Origin: Bactericera cockerelli
Taxonomy: Eukaryota > Arthropoda > Insecta > Hemiptera > Triozidae
Direction of reading: 5' to 3'
Length of the DNA: 64,000 bases
NCBI GenBank assembly: GCA_024516035.1
Contig: CM044956.1
Location: forward strand, 24,061,383 to 24,125,382
The position numbers and the translations under genes are program-made. Position 1 is the first letter of the stretch; each line of letters begins with the position of its first letter. Positions 1 to 11,613 of the stretch are shown one piece after another. The notes under the pieces are model-generated. The model made no database searches. It had not been told where the DNA came from and saw nothing but the letters and a program-made list of their open reading frames with translations.

Positions 1-79
1 TAATAAGATGTCAGAATTAATAAATCAGATATCGATATAATAACAATATTTTGTGAAAATTGTGAAAAATAACCTGTTC

Positions 80-123
80 ACCTTGTATTTTTATCTTCGT
101 TTCTCAAGATAAAAATACAAGGT
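80..123. repeat. Perfect 18-bp inverted repeat (hairpin)
   Basis: Bases 80-97 (ACCTTGTATTTTTATCTT) are the exact reverse complement of 106-123, with an 8-base loop. It may be a miniature transposon end or a chance AT-rich foldback. A short (ATGT)n tract at about 138-161 follows immediately. Confidence 0.8.
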
Positions 124-126
124 AAA

Positions 127-2330
127 CATTTATAAAATGTATGTATGTATGTACATACATTCTCTTTATTTATAAACAATTTTTGTATAAAAAAAAGAGA
201 TACTTCAGATTTTTTGAAAGACGATGGAAATATGTATATTATGAAAAGAAAGAGGCACAGAAAGAAAGAGTGAGTTAGAAATGAAAATATATGGGAATGC
301 GCAAGAAGAAGGAGAAGATAAAAAAGTGAGAGACGTGATGTCGACACGAGATAGCTCAAGATAAATGGTACCAGAAGAGGAAACAGTAATAATAATAATA
401 GATATGTATATCCCAAAAAATGCTGAGAAATGGAGAAAAGTTTTGAACAAAGGAGAGAACTAAGGAGTGTGAGGGAGAGAAAGAGACGAAGATAAAAGAG
501 AGAAACTTCGGAGGCTTTGAGAAAGAAAACTCATTTGAAAATTTTCTCCGAAATTATTCTGTTTAAAAAAATATTCCATTTCAGAAGACGAGTGTGTGGC
601 TTTATTTCATTTCAGAATATTAGATTACATTTGTGCCATTATGACACTAAAAAAATGAGTGGAGATTCGCAGGAACAAAGTAGATGAGGGCTTGTAACTA
701 GTTACTAACTAGTAGTTTTCAGAACCGTCTAACTAATGGTCTGATTGTGTTCGTAGCGCATTATTTGACCCCTTGGTAAAATGGAAAATCACAGTGTTAC
801 AAGTAGATCTATACAGCTATCACAATAGTTACAGTGCAATAAGTGCATCATATGTATAATATGTAACCTAAAGCAGGTAGCAACACGTTTTTAGGTCATC
901 TCAACTGACTATTTAGCAAGGTAGAGGAAGATATGGTGGAAGGTACATACAGGAAACAGAGGGAAAGAAAAATGAGAGAAAAAATTGAAAGAATAAGAGT
1001 GTAGAGAGAAGAGAAGAAGGGTGGAGAGTAAAGATGATAAATAGTGGAACAAGGAGAGCGAGGAGAAATGGGAGGGGTAAAATAAAAGAACGATAAAAAT
1101 AAATAATAAAAAAAGCATTGAGAACTATAAAGAAAAATATTCAAAAACACATACTGACTGTAATAAAAAATATATAGAGAATTCGTGTTTATACACCGTA
1201 TGTATGTATCTATGTATGTGAACCATATCAGGTGGCGTAGAACAGGGACAAAACCGAACAAAACATTCAGCATTATTAGTTCTCTCTTCGAATGTTCGTA
1301 TAGTTTGATTCTTGAAGCAATGAATGTTTCTGTTGGTCCTTCTTAATCGCCTCGCCTAAATTACAAAACCTTTTGATTTAGAATCCGCAGCACTAACCAC
1401 AATGGTACGGCTGGGATAACTAATAGAGCACGTATTTAAATTAAATTATATTCTGAATACTATACTTTCTAGGTAATATAAAGTGCTCGTATTTATCATG
1501 TGCGTCAGCACTGGTAGCTAGTGAACTTAGGGCGGAGGGAGCCCTGCAGCATACCTACAGAGTAAAGTGAGTAACCGAAAGCGCTGTCCCTGGAATAACT
1601 GTGGGCCGAAATCTAGAAAAAATCAGTAAAAAAAGGACTAAAAACATTCAGCTAAACCGTTGCCTATCACATTTAGTTTGTATGTCTAACGGTAAATTGG
1701 TAAACTATGCTTAATAAAATAATCTCACGGTGAAACTAAGGCCCGAACTAAGAATCAGGATTTGTTAATCTTAGTTGACACGACCCCTTAACTTTCACCT
1801 TTAGCGGGTTTTCGGTATTTCGATCCGGGGAATCCCGTCAGTGGCCAGCCTTCACGACGGAAAATCTTTTAGAATACCTATCGGTCAGCTGATAAAATCT
1901 AACTGTCGTCTCCGATTTACTAATCCTGTTTCTCAATACGGCCCTAAGTAATAGACATTTTGTAACCAAGATCTAGACTTGAAGAAATGTACGAACTGAT
2001 TTGGACGATTGGACATGTGACAAAAAATACACGCATATACATACAAAATATACTAAGAGGTACACTCTGTTTCATTTCACCTGCGTCAAGGATACTACAG
2101 CACCCTTAACCGTAACACAGAGTGATAAACAATTTTTTATTGTTCTTAAAACCATGCTCTAGCAATGCATTACGCTACATTTACATACAAATGTAAAGTA
2201 CGTATGTCTTCCTGTGATACATATGGGAATTACATTGGTTCCTCATGTATAATTCCACGTAATCTTTACCTACACAATACGTCGGGTCGTGGAAACATAT
2301 ATTACAATAGTGTCATAGTAGTAAATAAAT
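127..2330. other. Intergenic, purine-rich tracts, no gene seen
   Basis: The + strand is strongly purine-rich (GA) at about 240-540 and 930-1130. This produces long Phe/Leu/Ser-rich open frames on the - strand that I regard as compositional artefacts. No splice-bounded coding segment or recognisable element was found between 1300 and 2300. Confidence 0.5.
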
Positions 2331-2562
2331 TTGCGAGCAAAAAATCCTTCATTTTAGCTGTAGAAGATTTGCTGTAAGTAAGACCTTTTTGTTGTTCATG
2401 ACTGTAAAATACTAAAAAAAAATAAAAACACTCCCAATTATGATTTGCGAGCAAAAAATCCTTCATTTTTGCTGTAGAAGATTTGCTGTAAGTAAGTAAG
2501 ACCTTTTTGTTGTTCATGACTGTAAAATACTAAAAAAAAAATAAAACACTCCCAATTATGGA
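2331..2562 (+). repeat. Tandem duplication of a ~113-bp segment
   Basis: The segment that begins TTGCGAGCAAAAAATCCTTC occurs at 2331 and again at 2444. Both copies run through the same GTTGTTCATGACTG phrase and an A-rich tract to CACTCCCAATTATG. They differ by a few substitutions and a 4-bp GTAA insertion. The second copy continues into the left end of repeat family A, so the duplicated unit includes that element's edge. Confidence 0.85.
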
Positions 2563-2620
2563 CACAATACTTCCTCGTGGTTGGTTCACATTGTATATAT
2601 TTTAGACAATTGAGATTTTT
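2530..2620 (+). mobile_element. Family A repeat, left-end fragment
   Basis: After an A-rich run, the sequence CCAATTATGGACACAATACT, then TTCCTCGTGGTTGGTTCACA, matches the left end of the ~720-bp family A copies at 15006 and 16804. Similarity fades after about 90 bases, so this is a truncated copy. Confidence 0.75.
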
Positions 2621-4014
2621 TTTCAAAATAATTACTTCAAACACATACTTAACTTAACACCTTGTCTACACACATGGGACCCACACCTCTATACGATTTT
2701 TTGAAATGTCTATTTTAGTTTGGACAGGGGACAATATTATTGCTGTACAGGTAGAGTGACCAGTAATTCTCCGGAAGTGTGATCACTGATTGGACAGGAA
2801 CCGGAACTAACTCGTGAGTGACGCGGTTAAGGGACACGGACCATGGTTTGTCTATCGGAGGGTCGCTAACTGTCACTCGACGTTGAATTGTGAATGTGTG
2901 ACGGTCCCTTTAGCCCCTTTAGCTGTATAATGCTCAAATGTCAGATGTCCATGTTCTTCACTTTCTGCTCTACAACATGAAAAGTATCGATAGAGTAAGT
3001 ACATTCCTGTTAGTCTCTTGTTCATCTTCTACTCGTTTTTCATCCTCCTTTACGATAAGCAAATAATGAAAGAACGTATGCATGCATAATGCATTAATGC
3101 ATCACGCGTAGGCTTACCTTTATAAGGTTTTAATCGCAATTTTCACATTACCTAGACTCTATACCTCGCACTTTTTGTTTGAAAAATTTACATTTTTTTC
3201 CTCCCATCTTTTTTTTGGTTAAAATTTAAAGAAAAATAAAATTTATATCCCATTTTGAAGAAGCATTTACATTTGCCTGTCCTATTATTTCAAAGATATT
3301 TACGACTTGTCTTATTAGATATGCGCGTATGTAAAGTACCCACACGAAGATACTTAGCTATGTAAGTACATACTCAGCTATGTATGTTCTGTGGATCTGA
3401 GGAGATGGGGGTATTAATGCGTCTTCTTTACAAACGCACTCACATTCTGCGGGGCTATATTCTGATGGGGAAATGGGAAGAATTTACTACTTATTTATCT
3501 ACAGGGTTTTAACAAAAAACCCGTAGACTACCAAAAACCCTGTAGTTTTTTTTTTTTAACCAAATCTGTTTGTTTCATGCGTGCAGAGTCAATTAGATAA
3601 TGGGATTATGGAGCATGTTGTACAATAGGTAACAAATATCTAATACTGCTACCTCACACCAAGGGGATACATCCAAATTTTGTAGGTAAAGTCATTACAT
3701 TCAATTAATGTTACACCGCTCAAATCATATATTGAACATCAAACACAGGGCAAACATGAACCTGAACCCAAGTTGTCTGTTCAGCCATCACAGGTTCATA
3801 TTCGCATAGCCCTGTATGATATTTGCACAAGCGAGGCACTGGGGAAAGAAATAGAAAGGGGTGCATAAAATTCTAATAAATTAATTTGACGTGCAAAGTA
3901 ATTGAATTTTTTGCGCCTTCATTTTGGTTTCGGGATTTTTTAATCAAAATTCATCTTCTTCAGATCAACAGAAAGTTCAGCCAGCCCTAGCAGTCGGATG
4001 AAATGTGTTGTTAG
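2621..4014. other. Intergenic; one short hairpin
   Basis: No gene seen. A 12-bp inverted repeat (CTACAGGGTTTT at 3499-3510 with its complement at 3534-3545) forms a small stem with a 23-base loop. The remainder is AT-rich unique-looking sequence. Confidence 0.5.
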
Positions 4015-4358
4015 GAAGCGTCGATGGCACCTTGAATACACCATTTCTCGTTCCGTCACTGAAGTTAAGCAACATCCAGCGACGTTAGGACTTGGATGGG
4101 TGACAATTCGAACCCTCACGATATCAGCTATTCCCGATCCCACTCACTCTGGGTGAGGTTGATTTGAGTGGCTAGTTTGTGAGTTTCCAGCGAATGGAGG
4201 GTAAAAACCCCGTCGTAATAAGTATGACCTCTCTGTAGGAAATAATAATAATTGCAACTTTACTGTTGCTAGATCAGGTTTATCTAGCTTTATTTGGGGG
4301 CGCGGCTCCTGTTTTTGAAGTATGACCATGCAGTTGAAAGCGGCGTCCAACTAAATAG
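4015..4358 (+). mobile_element. SINE with a 5S rRNA-derived head (copy 1)
   Basis: Bases about 4018-4104 read as a diverged 5S rRNA. The order is TTGAATACACCATTTCTCG, then a box-A-like AGTTAAGCAACATC at 4063-4076, then a box-C-like CTTGGATGGGTGAC at 4091-4104. This is the layout of the internal RNA polymerase III promoter of 5S genes. It is followed by a core (GGGTGAGGTTGATTTGAGTG, then TTTCCAGCGAATGGAGGGTA and a CCCCGTC motif) and a 3' part (CATGCAGTTGAAAGCGGCGT). The same core occurs near 25.2, 31.0, 39.3 and 51.4 kb. 5S-headed SINEs (SINE3 type) are an established class. Assigning this copy to a named family would need a library search. An 88-bp insertion interrupts the 3' part. Confidence 0.8.
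4230..4317. other. 88-bp insertion in the SINE, flanked by a 10-bp direct repeat
   Basis: The SINE sequence AAGTATGACC ends at 4229 and is repeated exactly at 4318-4327. Other copies of this SINE carry GATATGACCATG only once here. The intervening 88 bases are therefore a later insertion with an apparent 10-bp target duplication. The insert has no obvious inverted ends. Confidence 0.65.
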
Positions 4359-4681
4359 TAAAATCCGAGAACGCTGGTTGCAGTCATGGAAAAATTTGGA
4401 AATTTTCTTAGAGGTGCTGTTTATATGGGCCTTGTGATCCGAAGAGTCCACCACATGAACATATTTTAATACAGCCAATCAATATAATCAAATTATTTAT
4501 CCAATACACATGATTGACATGATTTTATTATTATTATAGTAGATTAAATTTGATAATCATATTGTAGCGATTTATTAGCTGAGCCTAGAGGGGGGGCGTC
4601 ATTTGTAAGAGTGCAAGGTGGGATTGGGTTGCTCAGTGTATGCAATGAGTGTAAAAATGAAGTCAATCCAATTATATGTAA

Positions 4682-4932
4682 TACTAGCGGGCTGTCGCCC
4701 GCTTTGCGGGCCGAGGCATGGCCGTGAAAGCAAAAAATCCTTTTTCGCCAATGGCAGGTGTTGTAGTGGGAGTTTCAAGAAATCCCGTCTTATTGCACAT
4801 CTAGACTATAAGACAAAGCTACCTACCAAATTTCAGCTTCCTAGGACTTACGGTTTGGGCTGTAGAGCGATGATCAGTCAGTGGTCAGTGGTCAGTGGTC
4901 AGTGAGTGTCTTTGACATTTATATATAGAGAT
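4682..4932 (+). mobile_element. Interspersed repeat family C, copy 1
   Basis: It starts with a GC-rich foldback (CTAGCGGGCTGTCGCCCGC followed by TTTGCGGGC) and ends in TTATATATAGAGATT. A 7-bp tandem tract (CAGTGGT, about four units near 4880-4905) lies before the end. A related copy at about 39832-40076 ends in the same TTATATATATAGAGATT, and a - strand head resembling it sits at about 55551-55592. No coding capacity is seen, so it is probably a non-autonomous element. The class is unknown. Confidence 0.55.
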
Positions 4933-6708
4933 TTTTTGCGTCATAAGTTTTTATTATATATTGTAGGTATATTAATATTATTGGAAGTAGCTTACGAGTA
5001 TATGTACCTACATATACAATGTTTTAAGAGAGTCAAAATGTTAATAAAATTTAATGAATACAAAATGCCTATTTTACATGCAATAATAGCTTTTTCAAAC
5101 TTATTTCACAATTCACAATGTAACTACTAAGTAGTAGTCACTGTATTTTTTCATTTTTCTCTCAATTAAAATTGTCTTTATTGATCAAGTACCAAAGAAA
5201 ACTGAAAGCCGAATATACTGATCTAAGATTCACCAATATGAAAGAAACAGAAGGTTATTTTTGGAAGACGCGTTGAAATCCTGGGTCAGGCTCTTCGGTA
5301 CGAATCACATTGCATTTATTAGGAGGATCGATAGAGTTTTATCCAAGGGTAACTAACTATGTAACTGCATCTAATAATATTAGGACATTATTAGATTTAT
5401 TGTTCTATAATTATATATTTACTGTACACATGATTCATTTTTTACTGTTAATCCCAATGTTGGAGCAAATATTATGTTGCCCTAGATTCCCCGCGATTTT
5501 ATTTAAAGGGGCGGATCGCGTCAAGTTGTATTTATTTATCTCTAGATTTCCAGACAGAGGCTTATTTCTATTCATGACGATAGCTTCACCCCTTGTGTTA
5601 TCACGTCTTTCCTATTCTCTCAAATTGTTTAATGTTGCTTGCAATTCTGCAATATGCAGTCTCTTCCACTGTTTTGAAATAATAATAAAATTTATTGAAG
5701 ACGATAGATATATTCCAAATTTTCATAAATAAATTTTGTAATGATGAAGACGCTTAAAGCTCAATTTTTTGTAATTAAAAACCAAAATTGGCATGTAATA
5801 TGAAGATAGTTTAAAGAGACATAATTATTATCTATGTGATATTATCTCTCCCCTTGGTTCACTACATATTCTATTGTGTTCTTTTTTTCATGTCCTATTT
5901 TGGTGAATGTATCATGCAGTTGACCAATAAAGTGTTAAATAATAATAATAATGATATTAGGAAATAGTGTTACACGAACTCGGACTGTGTCAAATAATTG
6001 TTACATTTCAGATTTTCCCACTCAGAATAAACTTGGCGCAGATGGGCAGCGAACTCTCAACAATCGCGCTACTCTTATACAAATGCAGGCAGGAGTTAAC
6101 TTTCCCTGCTTACACATGCCGCTTTAGCGCTCATGTGGAAAAAAGCGAGCAATGATCATAATCCTTTTTTAATTATTATTTGCTTAGAAAGGAGAGCGGA
6201 GAGAGAAGAAATCAGTTGGTGTTATTTCAGTATTTTTTTCAAAGCATTATTATTATGCATGAGAATCTTCAAAGCGAATTTTCATTCTGCAAGGATTTTA
6301 ATCATAGTTCGTTTTATCTTTCTCACTCTCCTTCTCCCTGATATTCCAGTATCATTATCTCATTCTTTTTCTATTTTATCAGTTCTCCCTGCATCTTTCT
6401 CTCTCCCTCTGCAATATTTCTCTGATTATTTATTTCAAGCTTGAACAGGAAAGAATTTGAATCGCAAAAATTCCAAGCAAAAAAAAAGAAGTATATAAAT
6501 ATAAAATTGAGAACTTATTGGAAACAAGAAATATGAATTTCTTTGATATAGGTAGGTTTTGTTTAGGATATTAAATTTAAGAGAAGTTCTTGAAAAGGAA
6601 GTAAAAGAGAAGGAATGAGAGCAGTGAAAGAGAAACAGGAGCAAAAGGTGAATAGAAAAAAGTAGGGATAGACAAAGGAATATAAGGAGAAAACACCATC
6701 ATCTACAA
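4933..6708. other. Intergenic; possible LINE-like 3' tail near 5.95 kb
   Basis: No splice-supported gene. The stretch 5900-5955 (CCAATAAAGTGTTAAATAAT and an AAT microsatellite) has the look of a non-LTR retrotransposon tail. The open frame just upstream (5310-5732) does not read as any reverse-transcriptase or nuclease motif I recognise, so I do not call it. Confidence 0.35.
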
Positions 6709-6710
6709 TC

Positions 6711-6996
6711 CGAAACGGATTTTTATCTTTTTAACGGCTGAAGGTAGAGACTTGAAATTTTAAATGAAGTTCTAACGCAAGTTTGTCCACTTTTTTGCGG
6801 CATCGAAATTTCTTCGGTTTGACCCAAAAGTACTAAACAATTTAAAAATCGAAAGATGGTGCCTATTTCACTACTTTCGGGACACTGTAGAAATATCAAT
6901 TCCGCCAAAAAATGGAAAAACTAGCGTCAGAACTACATTCAAAAATTCAAATCTCTATCTTGAACCGTTAAAAAGATAAAATTCCATTCCGGGACT
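6711..6996. mobile_element. MITE-like element with ~50-bp imperfect inverted ends
   Basis: The left end (CGGATTTTTATCTTTTTAAC, then GG, a few bases, and TAGAGACTTGAAATTTT) is mirrored by the right end (AAAATTCAAATCTCTATCTT, then GAACCGTTAAAAAGATAAAA and TTCC). The inverted repeat is about 50 bp with a few mismatches. The ~290-bp element has no protein-coding content. Target duplications are not clear. Confidence 0.65.
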
Positions 6997-7544
6997 TTTC
7001 GTTCACTCTGTATATTATGTAGTCATAATATTATGCACTTGTGGTATTAAAATGTAAGAAGTATTTTGAAGCCGGACATTTGGGCTATGGAGATATAAAA
7101 ATTTACTGAGGTAGAGAGAAAAGAGAGTAAGAAAGTGGAGGGAGATGGTCACAAACTGTTAAACGAACGTACCAGAAGAGAAGACACCGCTGGGAAATTA
7201 AAAGGACGCAAAAGAATCGGGTTGGGTTACAGGAGAAGCATGCCATTGCCATTATACTGAGAGCACTGCCAGATGACAGTCTCAGTGCCGAGTTGCGGAC
7301 CAAGTTCTAGACAGCCACATTTGAGATTTCATCCAATTGAATAACTAGTTCGATGCTTAAGAACCGACATCCCGTGTTCATAATGATGATTGATATTAGC
7401 AGTATTTATTCTCCGGTAAGATAATGTTTGTTTGACTGACGGAAAGTAAAAAGGGGAAACATTTGCGGTTACGATAACAGTGAAATAATATATCCATTAT
7501 AATAGAATTTGAAATGTATATTTTAAAATGTATTATTTATTATA
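6997..7544. other. Intergenic, nothing recognised
   Basis: AT-rich sequence with no feature I can support. The homology of the downstream R2-like ORF begins abruptly around 7546, directly after TTATTTATTATAG. Confidence 0.4.
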
Positions 7545-7557
7545 GGTAAGTTTACAA

Positions 7558-8157
7558 ATGTCTGTACAAATGAAGATGTCTGCGAATATTGCTGGAGTAC
7601 GAGCTGTTCCTGGGCGGAGTACCGGTACCACCCTGTGTCGTCATCCTGGCTGCACAGAGAAAGAAACTCTACCTCATGTACTGGGATCCTGCCGAAAGAA
7701 CGAGCTCCTCCGTAATACTCGTCATCACACTGTGAGATCTGCCATTGCCAAAGAGTTAAGACAAAGAGGATGGACAGTTGACGAAGAAATCAGCTGCTTA
7801 TCAACAGACTCCTCCACTAGAAGATGTGATATTGTTGCCAGGAATGAAGATTGTAGCAAAGTGTTGATACTAGACCCAACCGTTCGATTTGAAACTGGAT
7901 CAGCCCAAATACAAGAAGTTGATAATGAAAAGAAATCGATATACGAACCATGTATAGAAGATCTGGCTAGAAGATATAACATAGAAGCAGAAAAGTTCAA
8001 AGTTATAGGTCTACTGTTTGGTGCCCGTGGTGTGATTCCAAGTTTTACTTTCAATGTTCTGCGTGATTTGGGGATTCCATCAAGTTCACTTGTGGCTATG
8101 GGTTTGAAAGTGCTGAAGGATTCGATTCACATCCTTCATCTCCATCTGTTCCATTGA
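7558..8157 (+). CDS. C-terminal part of an R2-type non-LTR retrotransposon polyprotein (5'-truncated)
   Basis: The 199-residue open frame reads as the end of an R2-clade polyprotein. A zinc-knuckle-like C27-x4-C32-x7-H40-x4-C45 is followed by a restriction-like endonuclease region with D91, then 14 residues, then D106 (RRCD...LDPT). This corresponds to the PD...D nuclease signature, with Cys in place of Pro before the first Asp. Later parts (YEPCIEDLARRYNIE, GARGVIPSF) fit the conserved tail. No fingers, palm or reverse-transcriptase motifs lie upstream, because an in-frame stop at 7543-7545 precedes the ORF. Family knowledge: this domain nicks target DNA to prime reverse transcription. The most likely reading is a 5'-truncated insertion. 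The absence of stops over 199 codons could also mean a recent insertion or reuse by the host. The ATG is merely the first in frame and may not be used. Confidence 0.75.
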   Translation: MSVQMKMSANIAGVRAVPGRSTGTTLCRHPGCTEKETLPHVLGSCRKNELLRNTRHHTVRSAIAKELRQRGWTVDEEISCLSTDSSTRRCDIVARNEDCSKVLILDPTVRFETGSAQIQEVDNEKKSIYEPCIEDLARRYNIEAEKFKVIGLLFGARGVIPSFTFNVLRDLGIPSSSLVAMGLKVLKDSIHILHLHLFH

Positions 8158-11100
8158 AGATATATCAATTTGATGTTCAAAAAATTATTAATAATAATTG
8201 CTCGTGTCAATTTCTGCATATTATATAAACTTATATAATAAAAAAATATTTTGGAAAGCCGGACCGAATAGTCAGGTGACAGATGTGTCACACGGTCGAG
8301 AAGTTCTCAAATATATATATGTATTTCTAAATGGCGGAGAAGAAATTATTTACAGTTGACATGGATCCATTTTTCAATTGAATCACAGACTATTTATATC
8401 ATGTACAATTAATTGTACATAATTATGTTTCTGAAGAATTTTCTCAAAGAGGTTATTTCTATTTAGATATTTTTCATCAATGGGATGTTAGAATACACCC
8501 AACTTCAGCCGTGCCAAGTATAGCAGGGAATTGTAATTCGTATGAGTACTTAGGTTACAATTGTAGGTCAAAGATAATGGGAAACGCCAAGTAAATATTC
8601 ATTCAGTGTTAACCGAGGAACGAAAGCTAGGATATTATGTGAAGAGCTTGCGAAGGTGAGGATCTGGGTGAAAACAGAACAATTACGGCAAGTCGTAGCG
8701 GAACTCCAGCAATTACGGGAACTTGTAATGGCAGTCGAAAACTATCGCTGCAATTCAAGTTGCTAAAAACAAGAAAACTATTACACTTGGGAAAAGCAGT
8801 TACTTCTTTACTTTTAAGTTGAGATTTTTGTAAAGTTTACAACATCAATCATCAATGTTAAAAGTAAAGAGAAAGATGTAGCCGTCTTCCTACAGAGTGG
8901 ACCAGGACAGATGAAAGCAGGTATAGTAGGAAGAAAGTATAGAAGAAAGCTTGTTGTGTACATTTTATATAAGGCTTTTATTATAAAACAAATTTACAAA
9001 ACTCTCATAAAAATTATATCTACTTTCTATTTTGGTAGGTACAATTACTATCAAACATGTTCGAAAGTTTTATTTACAATGAGGCACATTAAACATTTAT
9101 ATATAAATTAAAATTAATAAAATAAAACTTGATTAAGGACGGTGCTAATGGCTACGACATTCTCTTCCAATGTATTTAGTATCCTGATATTCACCTACAA
9201 AGCAACGTAGATACTAATTCACATAAAGAGAATTATTATCGTAATCTATATATATGTACGAGTAATTATATAAAATTATGAACAATGATACTTTTTACTA
9301 TAAAAATATGTACAAATAATAGAGAGAGTAAAGAATCCTAGGTTTCATGTGAATAATGTAAAGGTCATTCATTCTCTGTATAAGAGACGAAACGGGCCTT
9401 CGGTTGTTTTGACAAGTGATTTTTCCCCCTTGGAAATTGTTTTGATTTTGTAATCTATAAATCTTTTTACTGTCTGTATAAGTATACAAATCATATTTTG
9501 CCAAAACAAACTTTCTAATGCTACATTAAACCATTTAAATTTAAAATGTTTTTCAAATCAAATGGCACGTAAACAAAGTAGTAAAACCTTGAATCATCCG
9601 TGCTCGTAATAAATTGTTCTAAACTTTGTTTTCATTCTGTAAATAATGAAGAGATGGAAGAATCAGAAGATAGCTCGGTCGATGGAAAGTTGTAAATGAA
9701 ATATGTTTTACCGTCACGAAATCTTGCAAATGTATTGGGATTCCCATAACTATTGGACAAGTAGCAAAAAAAAAAAAAAAAAAAAAAAAACATAATAAGA
9801 AATGCATAACGGATACCTATCTATGAGATAACTTCCATTACGCATTCTGCAATAGAATTTTGCAATTTCATCTTCTTCATTCAGTGTTACGGTAATGAAG
9901 ATTCCAAGTTTTAATATTAAATATCTCACAGCAGTTCTATGAGAGTCCATTCCGGAAACTATTGAGAGAATCTTGAGGAGAGAGCGAAGGAATGGAATTA
10001 TTTTATTGAAAATGAAAAAATATTTCTGTCATGGCATTTGCACAGGTAAATAATTCTTTCTAGCTATACACAAGCGCTCCTGACTCGAGTCAGAATTTAG
10101 AAAAATATTTTTCAGGACTAAATTTAGATACCATGGGAACTAGTCAAGGTTCAAAATATACATTTAATTGGAAAAATTATACCTACCTACTGTTTGTACT
10201 TTGAACCATGAATCTTTTCTTCTTCTGCTATTTTCCGATCACTTCATACTCATTCAACCGACCAAACACCGAGATAATGGCCGTGAAACTTTATTCAAAC
10301 GCCATGTGGACGTCCAGAACTAATAACAAATCTTCCTTTTATCTCTTACCCTCTGCAAAAATAACCAACGTTCTCTTTCTTTCCTCCTTTATGTTCAAAG
10401 AAATTGACTAAGACCTCTGCTTACACGATTTATTCCTTTAATAGGTCGGAAAAATGATTCATAATCCAGGAGAAGGAGAACTATTTCCTCGCAAGTTGCA
10501 ATTTAAATAATTATATCCTTCCACTTGGCTGGGCATTGCTGACGGCTAAATCAAATCAGGAAGAACCAACCCCTCCGTTATTATTATATTTGGACAAACA
10601 TCCGGCGTTTACAACTGTCCCTCCCTCCACCCCATGACAACTTTCAGCAGAATCCCGCTTCCTAATATAAGATGAAACTTTCAGCTTTTTTTCAGTTGAT
10701 TAGAATGATTCTTATATTTGTTGCGGAAGAAGATTTAACGTGAAAAGTGTGTTCGAGCAAAACACATAAAAAAGGGTAAAAATGCGTAACCCATGTCTTC
10801 TTCTTAATGTAGCAGACTGCAAGTTGTTCAAGCAAATGATCTAAAAGGCAGAGTGAAACTTTTGAAATAACTAATGAAACAGAATACTCTGCTAATCTTA
10901 CTCATGAGAAAAAAACAATAAATACGTAGTACTAGAAAACATCAGAATACTAGTCGATAAAATTAATAATAGTTGTAAATAGTTTTAATAAAATTAATAA
11001 TACGTACTTGTAAATATATTTATAGTAATATGTACTTGTAAAAATGTATTGATAGTAATTATTATTATTTCCTTGAAATTTGCAAGCATACACTATAATA

Positions 11101-11550
11101 CTGTCACGTACATGTAGAAGAGTGGTATTAGACTACAGACCATCTTTTTACATATGGACCCATTTCATTTCTAGTTTTCAGGACAAAAAGGCAAACAGAA
11201 CTCGTTTAAAGTTGAGTAGTTGCTAGAGTACATTATGGCAGGGGTCTATTACTATTATGCCAGTGCAATATAGCCTGATAAGAGAGAGGCAGAAATGAAT
11301 GCTCGAATTTAACGAGCAAATAAATTTTATAGCTTTTGCTTTCCACGCTAGTGGCGGACAGAATAGAAAGCGGATGATTCACGATTCTTCCGTGAACTAA
11401 CAACACGTGTGATGCAGTTCATAAATAGGGAAAGATCTCATCTCGTGTAAAGAAACATGAATCTGACGTTAGTGAATTTAATAATAATTCTGCCCAACTA
11501 GAACTCATTAGTATCATTACATCAAAAGTAAGACGTATTATTATGTGTCG
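8158..11550. other. Intergenic; R2 3' flank, a perfect palindrome and a poly-A run
   Basis: An A/T-rich tail follows the R2-like ORF to about 8250. A perfect 20-bp palindrome ATGTACAATTAATTGTACAT lies at 8401-8420. A 25-base A run at about 9766-9790 may mark an old retroposon tail. No gene was recognised from 8250 to 11550. Confidence 0.45.
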
Positions 11551-11554
11551 GCTG

Positions 11555-11613
11555 GGTTCAAATCCGCGCCCTCTCGATTACCAGACTGATGCCTTAACCA
11601 CTGAGCTATACAG
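11555..11613 (-). other. tRNA-like remnant (SINE head or pseudo-tRNA)
   Basis: The - strand reads TATAGCTCAGTGGTTAAGGC, a good box A, then CTGGTAATC, which would place a GGT (Thr-like) anticodon in a 7-base loop. The T-arm region (GGATTTGAACCC) is degenerate against box B, and the acceptor stem does not pair convincingly. I regard it as a tRNA-derived repeat fragment and not a working tRNA gene. Confidence 0.4.

Noticed and set aside
78..450. Overlapping - strand open frames rich in Phe, Leu and Ser
   Set aside because: They arise from a GA-rich + strand tract, with no splice context and no motif. The frames at 896-1273, 6435-6644, 25966-26281, 36281-36571 and 48489-48755 are rejected for the same reason.
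5310..5732. 140-codon + strand open frame
   Set aside because: No motif, splice-site or codon-use support. Possibly degraded LINE sequence upstream of an AAT tail, but nothing diagnostic is visible.
11555..11613. Functional tRNA-Thr gene
   Set aside because: Box A and the anticodon loop look right, but the T-arm/box B is degenerate and the acceptor stem does not pair.
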